Origin: JBJKRF01 sp046704785
GTDB taxonomy: Bacteria > Chloroflexota > Anaerolineae > Anaerolineales > Villigracilaceae
Direction of reading: 5' to 3'
DNA length: 21,861 nt
Assembly (NCBI GenBank): GCA_046704785.1
Contig: JBJKRF010000020.1
Span: 1-21,861, forward strand
Below are positions 21,233-21,861 of this stretch, piece by piece. The translations under genes were made by a program, and so were the position numbers. Within the stretch, counting starts at the first letter, position 1. The number at the start of each line of letters is the position of its first letter. Below the pieces are notes generated by a model. That model was not told where the DNA came from. It did no database searches and worked only from the letters and a program-made list of their open reading frames with translations.

Positions 21233-21625
21233 CTACGCGCTGACGACGGCGGTCACCTCGATCTCCACCATCAGCGACGAATCTACCAGTGCGTTGACCT
21301 CCACCATCGTGGCTGCCGGTTTGATGGACCGAAAGAATTCACCGTGCGCACGGCCCACCTCCTGCCAGCGGGTAATATCTGTCACGAACATGCGGGTGCG
21401 GATGACATCCTCCAGCGAGGCGCCGGCCTCTTTCAACACCTTTTCGATTTTGGTGAGCGCGAAGCGCGTCTGGCGATAGGGGTCGTCCTCCCCGACGACT
21501 TTTCCGTTTTCGTCGATGGCGGTCGTCCCTGCCACTTCGATCACGTTCCCCACGCGTACGGCGCGTGAATATCCGACGGTATCTTCCCACTTCGTCCCAG
21601 ACGAGAAGTTCGATCTTTGGCTCAT
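21233..21625 (-). CDS. Rid (YjgF/YER057c/UK114) family protein without the catalytic arginine
   Basis: A 130-residue trimer-forming Rid-family protein. The fold signature is present: VIEVAGTTA (28-36), QTRFALTKIEKVLKEAGASLEDVIRTRMFVTDI and a C-terminal MVEVNALVDSSLMVEIEVTAV. In RidA imine deaminases the conserved PARSCVEV carries Arg105, which binds the substrate carboxylate; here the same place reads PAATMVEV, with Ala105. It therefore more likely belongs to the Arg-lacking Rid subfamilies (Rid4-7 of the published classification), whose function is not imine/enamine deamination as known. AAGGAG lies six bases before the ATG. A promoter is predicted at 21711-21739. It is the last complete gene on this side of the window and appears monocistronic. 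Confidence 0.9.
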   Translation of the reverse strand: MSQRSNFSSGTKWEDTVGYSRAVRVGNVIEVAGTTAIDENGKVVGEDDPYRQTRFALTKIEKVLKEAGASLEDVIRTRMFVTDITRWQEVGRAHGEFFRSIKPAATMVEVNALVDSSLMVEIEVTAVVSA

Positions 21626-21710
21626 TAGCTGCTCCTTGGGGGAATTTTCAAACGAAAGTCCGTTTGCATTGGATTGCCTTGGTCAATCGGCGTCCAAATC
21701 CATTGCGTTT

Positions 21711-21739
21711 ACTATACAGCCAGCGCTGGCAAAAAACAA
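21711..21739 (-). promoter_or_regulatory. Probable rid promoter with a palindrome in the spacer
   Basis: TTGTTT (21739-21734), a 17-bp spacer and TATAGT (21716-21711) on the minus strand. The spacer holds a perfect 12-bp palindrome GCCAGCGCTGGC (21719-21730), well placed for a repressor. The start of transcription would be about 80 bases before the ATG. Confidence 0.45.
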
Positions 21740-21759
21740 GCCGAATTGTTTTTTTTGGG

Positions 21760-21793
21760 TTCTTTGGGATTTCCCGTGGTAAGGGAGTAAGTG
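21760..21793 (+). repeat. Dispersed 34-bp repeat, copy B
   Basis: Reads TTCTTTGGGATTTCCCGTGG and on to GGGAGTAAGTG, 32 of 34 identical to copy A at 11132-11165, in opposite orientation. A G/C-tract hairpin follows at once: GTGGGGGG (21793-21800) with CCCCCCAC further right. The last 70 bases of the window beyond it carry no recognisable gene. Confidence 0.7.
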
Positions 21794-21861
21794 GTGGGGG
21801 GTTTTGCCGCGCCCCGCGCCCCCCACACCCCCCAAAAAAATGGAGATACAGCCCCATTACT

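Noticed and set aside
21793..21840. G-quadruplex or terminator in the G/C tracts
   Set aside because: The G-runs on the minus strand could form either, but the context is cut by the window end and no gene is assigned to it.
21648..21857. 69-codon minus-strand ORF at the right edge
   Set aside because: Low-complexity Pro/Gly translation across the dispersed repeat, G-tracts and the rid promoter; very likely non-coding.
1..21861. CRISPR arrays, tRNA or rRNA genes
   Set aside because: No regularly spaced direct repeats, cloverleaf-like segments or rRNA signatures were seen in any intergenic stretch.

Overview
The window looks like a chromosomal stretch of a GC-moderate (mid-50s percent) bacterium, most plausibly of the phylum Chloroflexota (Anaerolineae-like). 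That placement is inferred from overall protein character, many GTG/TTG starts, and a dispersed repeat of the type common in such genomes. No rRNA or other taxonomic marker is present, so it is not proven. Nearly everything lies on the minus strand; only the nifS-mnmA-membrane-protein cluster (12109-14689) is on the plus strand. Promoters are ordinary sigma-70 type, with hexamers usually 17 bp apart.

Layout: 1-590 holds no intact gene, only an inverted-repeat element and a decayed IS110-family transposase. Next come metG with a regulatory leader (591-2648), a likely operon DUF177-rpoD-membrane protein (2698-5082), a tatD-polyprenyl synthase operon (5255-7100), and a phosphohexomutase gene with a clean terminator (7162-8635). 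An AT-rich AvaI/BsoBI-like restriction-modification pair (8658-11047) sits next to a short dispersed repeat. A short-chain dehydrogenase is transcribed divergently from the cysteine desulfurase-mnmA cluster. A cold-shock gene with a terminator hairpin in its leader follows, then an Rrf2 regulator-cydA-cydB operon for cytochrome bd oxidase. The window ends with a two-gene glutamine-dependent NAD synthetase, a MOSC-domain protein and a Rid-family protein.

The most interesting item is upstream of metG. A good promoter leads directly, with essentially no 5' UTR, into a 30-codon ORF in which six of the ten codons 11-20 are Met. The ORF is followed by an intrinsic terminator and then by metG. The stretch overlapping the ORF's stop codon can pair with the 5' arm of the terminator, as a translation-coupled attenuator sensing charged tRNA-Met would require.

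Other points for a second look: a Rex/CRP-FNR-type operator just downstream of the -10 box of the Rrf2-cydAB operon; a three-cysteine Rrf2 regulator with its own palindrome; the csp leader terminator; a pair of 34-bp near-identical inverted copies at 11132 and 21760; a Rid protein lacking the catalytic arginine; and an altered KMSKS signature in MetG.
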